This document shows, piece by piece, positions 61,483 through 64,000 of a stretch of DNA of 64,000 nt (the stretch's first letter is position 1; each line of letters opens with the position of its first letter). The notes under the pieces are model-generated. The model had not been told where the DNA came from. It worked only from the letters and a program-made list of their open reading frames with translations, and ran no database searches. Position numbers and translations under genes: made by a program. This DNA is from Pseudomonas asturiensis (lineage in GTDB: Bacteria; Pseudomonadota; Gammaproteobacteria; Pseudomonadales; Pseudomonadaceae): positions 109,091 to 173,090 of the forward strand of contig NZ_FRDA01000013.1 of assembly GCF_900143095.1 (NCBI RefSeq), given 5' to 3'.

Positions 61483-63357
61483 TTAAATACGGAAAGTACC
61501 TACAAGCTGTTTCAGCCGAGCGGCTTGCTGCTCAAGGTCGGTACACGCACGCAAGGTGGATTGTAGGTTTTCAACACCTTCCTGATTCAGGGTGTTGATC
61601 TCGGTAATGTCTACGTTGATCGACTCCACCACAGAGGTTTGTTCCTCAGTGGCTGTCGCCACGGACTGGTTCATTCCATCAATCTCACTGATTCGCTGCG
61701 TTACGCTGCCTAAGCGTTCTCCCGCCTGGTTGGCAATACCGACGCTGCTTTCGCTCTGGTGCTGGCTTTCGGTCATTGTGCTGACCGCCTCGCGAGCCCC
61801 CACCTGCAGCTCCTCAATCATCTTCTTAACTTGCTGCGCCGAATCCTGCGTGCGGTGGGCAAGGTTGCGCACCTCATCAGCTACGACGGCGAAACCTCGT
61901 CCCGCCTCGCCGGCACGGGCCGCTTCGATGGCAGCGTTTAGTGCCAGTAAATTGGTCTGCTGAGAGATACTGGTGATCACTTCCAGAATCTGCCCGATGT
62001 TGACCGTGTTAGCGTTGAGCGTTTCGATATTGCCGCACGAGTCGCTGATTTTCGACGATAGCTGCTGCATGGCCGCAATTGTCTTGTCTACCACTTGCTG
62101 ACCGTCTTCTGCCAACGCCCGCGCCTCAGTTGAATGCAGGGATGCGAGTGCAGCGTTCTGGGCGATTTCCTGAGCGGCGGCACCCAGCTCATTGATAGCT
62201 GCTGCGACGCTACTGGTGCGTGAGGTCTGCTGGTCAGAGTTCAGCATCGATGAATTCGAAGCGGCTACCACGCGCAATGCAACTTCATTGACCTGCTGAG
62301 TTGCCGAGGAAACTTCGCGAATCGAAGCGTGGATACGTTCGACGAAACGGTTGAAGGCATTGCCCAGAGCGCCAAACTCGTCCTGATTATGGATAGTGAG
62401 TCGCTTAGTCAGATCACCTTCACCTTCTGCAATGTTTTCCATTGCTCGGATCATGGTGTGAAGTGGCTGCAACATCACACGGATCAACAGGCCAAGCAGG
62501 GTGATGATAATGGCCATGGCGACGATGGTGGCTATGACTGCTGATGAGCGGAATTTGCTCAGCATCGCATAGGCCTTGTCTTTCTCGATGGACAGCCCGA
62601 TATGCCAGTTGGCGGAAGGCAGTCCTTTGACCGGAGCGAAGCTAAGAATTCGGGTCTGGCCGTTGGACTCAACTTCGCTAAGATCTTTGGTCAGGCTCGG
62701 CGTGTTTTGTGGGTACAGGTCGGCCAGCGACTTCATCACCAGGCTTTTGTCTGGATGTACCAGAATCTTGCCTTGGTCATCCACAAGGAAGGCATAGCCC
62801 ATCCCGCCGAAATTCAGTGAGTTGATGATGTCGACCAAACCTTCCAGTGATAGATCTCCACCGACGACACCGACGTCGTTGGAAACCTTGCTGAGTATCC
62901 CTATGACCAGCTTATTGGTGGTCACGTCGATGTAAGGTTCACTGATAGTGGCGCCATTGGCGCTCATGCCTGTTTTGTACCAGGGACGGACACGTGGATC
63001 ATATCCGTCGGGCATCTTGGAGTCCGGGCGAACACTGAACGCGCCGTCGACTTTGCCCAGGTAGACTGTAAGAAAATTCGAGATGAGAGCTTTCTGCCCC
63101 ATCAGGATCTCAGCCTTGGCAGGATCTTGAGCGATGTTTTGTGCAAGGTTTTCCACCATGTTGATCCGCCCCTCTAACAGGTTACGAATATTCGTAGAGG
63201 TGGAACTGCCCATCTCGGCTAAGTAATTCTCCAGATTGGTGCGGGTCGCATTGCGTTGAAGATAGTCGTTATAAAGGGTGAATAGTGAGAAGGCTAGCAT
63301 CACAATCAATGATGCGGCTGCAAGAATTTTGTGACTGAAGCGGAGGTTTATTTTCAT
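61483..63357 (-). CDS. Methyl-accepting chemotaxis protein, amino-acid dCache type
   Basis: 624 residues. TM1 is about 11-30, a periplasmic dCache domain spans 33-270, TM2 is at about 273-297, then HAMP and the cytoplasmic signalling hairpin (QTNLLALNAAIEAARAGEAGRGFAVVADEVR). In the dCache, Y119, R124, W126, Y127, Y142 and D168 line up with the amino-acid-binding residues of PctA (Tyr121, Arg126, Trp128, Tyr129, Tyr144, Asp173), so it most likely senses an amino acid or amine. GCCGATAC at about 63399-63406 on the minus strand resembles a FliA -10 box, but its -35 box is weak. Confidence 0.93.
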   Translation of the reverse strand: MKINLRFSHKILAAASLIVMLAFSLFTLYNDYLQRNATRTNLENYLAEMGSSTSTNIRNLLEGRINMVENLAQNIAQDPAKAEILMGQKALISNFLTVYLGKVDGAFSVRPDSKMPDGYDPRVRPWYKTGMSANGATISEPYIDVTTNKLVIGILSKVSNDVGVVGGDLSLEGLVDIINSLNFGGMGYAFLVDDQGKILVHPDKSLVMKSLADLYPQNTPSLTKDLSEVESNGQTRILSFAPVKGLPSANWHIGLSIEKDKAYAMLSKFRSSAVIATIVAMAIIITLLGLLIRVMLQPLHTMIRAMENIAEGEGDLTKRLTIHNQDEFGALGNAFNRFVERIHASIREVSSATQQVNEVALRVVAASNSSMLNSDQQTSRTSSVAAAINELGAAAQEIAQNAALASLHSTEARALAEDGQQVVDKTIAAMQQLSSKISDSCGNIETLNANTVNIGQILEVITSISQQTNLLALNAAIEAARAGEAGRGFAVVADEVRNLAHRTQDSAQQVKKMIEELQVGAREAVSTMTESQHQSESSVGIANQAGERLGSVTQRISEIDGMNQSVATATEEQTSVVESINVDITEINTLNQEGVENLQSTLRACTDLEQQAARLKQLVGTFRI

Positions 63358-63786
63358 GGCGTCTGAATTCGCTTGGTCGTTTTTTGGACTTCGGAACTGT
63401 ATCGGCCAAAGGTACGTAAACCTAAGTCATAAAAAGAGGCTTTTCGCCATTACTTGTCGACCCCTATTGTGAATATTATTATTTTCGTTGTGCTCCGCAA
63501 TGCAGTCGGCAGCAACTAACATATTATTATTTCATTTTCACTATTACTCGCAGGGCAATGGATGGTTCTGAAGTCGTTCAGCCTCAAGCCCATGACTGCC
63601 AGCCCTTTAAAGATGATCAACAGGGAATCTAAGCTACCCTTCGCGCTGACATACAAGTCTTAGGGATGCTCCGATCAACTTGCTACGCAGCGGCGGCGAG
63701 TCGCAATTTGCCCGGCACCCAGCGCTATTTGCTGAAAATGGCCTGATGCAGCCCGCGTTGAGGGCATTTCCGCCCGGTTTCCCGTG
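63358..63786. other. Intergenic region between chemoreceptor and IS5
   Basis: 429 bp, AT-rich on the chemoreceptor side. Apart from the possible FliA-like box near 63399, no gene or IS terminus could be recognised with confidence. Confidence 0.4.
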
Positions 63787-64000
63787 TTAAACGCGCAACT
63801 CACCCATACCCATCAGCTGTTTTCGAGCCATCCACAGATTCGACAGGGCGAACAGCGTGGTCAGCTGAGCTGTGTTTTTCATCAGCCCACGAAAGCGCAC
63901 TTTCACGTAGCCAAACTGACGCTTGATTACGCGAAACGGATGCTCGACCTTGGCCCGTGTCTGAGCTTTGCAGTACTCGATCTTGCGCTTGGCCTTGTAG
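63787..64000 (-). CDS. IS5-family transposase, C-terminal part
   Basis: The last 70 residues of an IS5-family transposase, cut by the window edge (its start lies beyond 64000). RAKVEHPFRVIKRQFG contains the R(3)E(6)K pattern with the catalytic Glu of the DDE triad, and KNTAQLTTLFALSNLWMARKQLM is the typical tail ending near ELRV. It adds to the insertion-sequence density at the right edge. Confidence 0.92.
   Translation of the reverse strand, partial: YKAKRKIEYCKAQTRAKVEHPFRVIKRQFGYVKVRFRGLMKNTAQLTTLFALSNLWMARKQLMGMGELRV

Noticed and set aside
1..64000. tRNA genes or phage attachment sites marking an island
   Set aside because: I scanned for cloverleaf-like sequences and integrase genes by eye and found none that I could support; the region is called accessory from its gene content and insertion sequences only.

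Overview
The window looks like a chromosomal accessory region of a Pseudomonas species. The evidence is the family mix (OprD porin, MexAB-type RND pump, MocR, IclR and LysR regulators, a PctA-like chemoreceptor), the moderately GC-rich coding sequence and the Pseudomonas-type IS66, IS5 and IS3 debris. No rRNA, tRNA, CRISPR array, plasmid origin or phage structural gene was seen. Nearly all genes are catabolic enzymes, their transporters and dedicated regulators; no housekeeping genes were recognised.

Layout. (1) 1-17.2 kb: a sugar-acid (uronate/aldarate-type) catabolic region. One operon (RraA aldolase, NTF2-like protein, ketoglutarate-semialdehyde-type aldehyde dehydrogenase, Dabb protein, MFS transporter, uronate-dehydrogenase-like SDR, enolase-superfamily dehydratase) ends in a clear terminator at 7661-7696. 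Aldose epimerase and an OprD porin follow. Facing them are an unusual IclR regulator fused to an SMP-30 domain, a UxaA/GarD-type dehydratase, a talarate/galactarate dehydratase and a second MFS transporter, with a divergent LacI regulator and a palindromic operator. (2) 17.2-19 kb: a decayed stretch with an IS3 orfA relic and a relic copy of the IclR gene. (3) 19-22 kb: LysE exporter and DapA-family lyase/aldolase divergent from a MocR regulator. (4) 22.4-27.6 kb: a two-gene RND efflux pump with a divergent TetR gene and mirror-image promoter/operator DNA. (5) 28.2-39 kb: GntR, sigma-54 activator and LysR genes beside two divergent operons: TRAP transporter plus SDR, and thiolase, acyl-CoA synthetase and two PPC-domain proteins. 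Both operons have a matching -24/-12 promoter, with a 20-bp palindrome midway between them. (6) 39.4-43.4 kb: D-lactate dehydrogenase with LysR, and a Phenol_MetA_deg-type outer-membrane protein. (7) 44-51 kb: a nitrile-degradation cluster: AraC regulator, amidase, cobalt-type nitrile hydratase whose beta subunit is encoded as two proteins, activator, CbtB/CbtA cobalt uptake and an NCS1 permease. (8) 51-56.5 kb: an orphan TRAP binding protein, an EctD-like dioxygenase with an SDR and LysR, and an AEC transporter. (9) 56.5-61.3 kb: a leuC relic, an HD hydrolase, an IS66 element with a broken transposase, and an acetyltransferase held between two inverted IS66 ends. (10) 61.4-64 kb: an amino-acid chemoreceptor and the end of an IS5 transposase.

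How it works together. Region 1 would import, oxidise and dehydrate uronic/aldaric acids towards 2-oxoglutarate semialdehyde and 2-oxoglutarate. Region 5 would import an organic acid by TRAP, activate it with CoA and cleave it by thiolysis, switched on by sigma-54. Region 7 would convert nitriles to amides and acids and supply its own cobalt. The strongest candidates for something little described are the split-beta nitrile hydratase with His-rich partners, the IclR-SMP-30 fusion that has lost its catalytic metal ligands, and the shared-enhancer divergent sigma-54 promoters.
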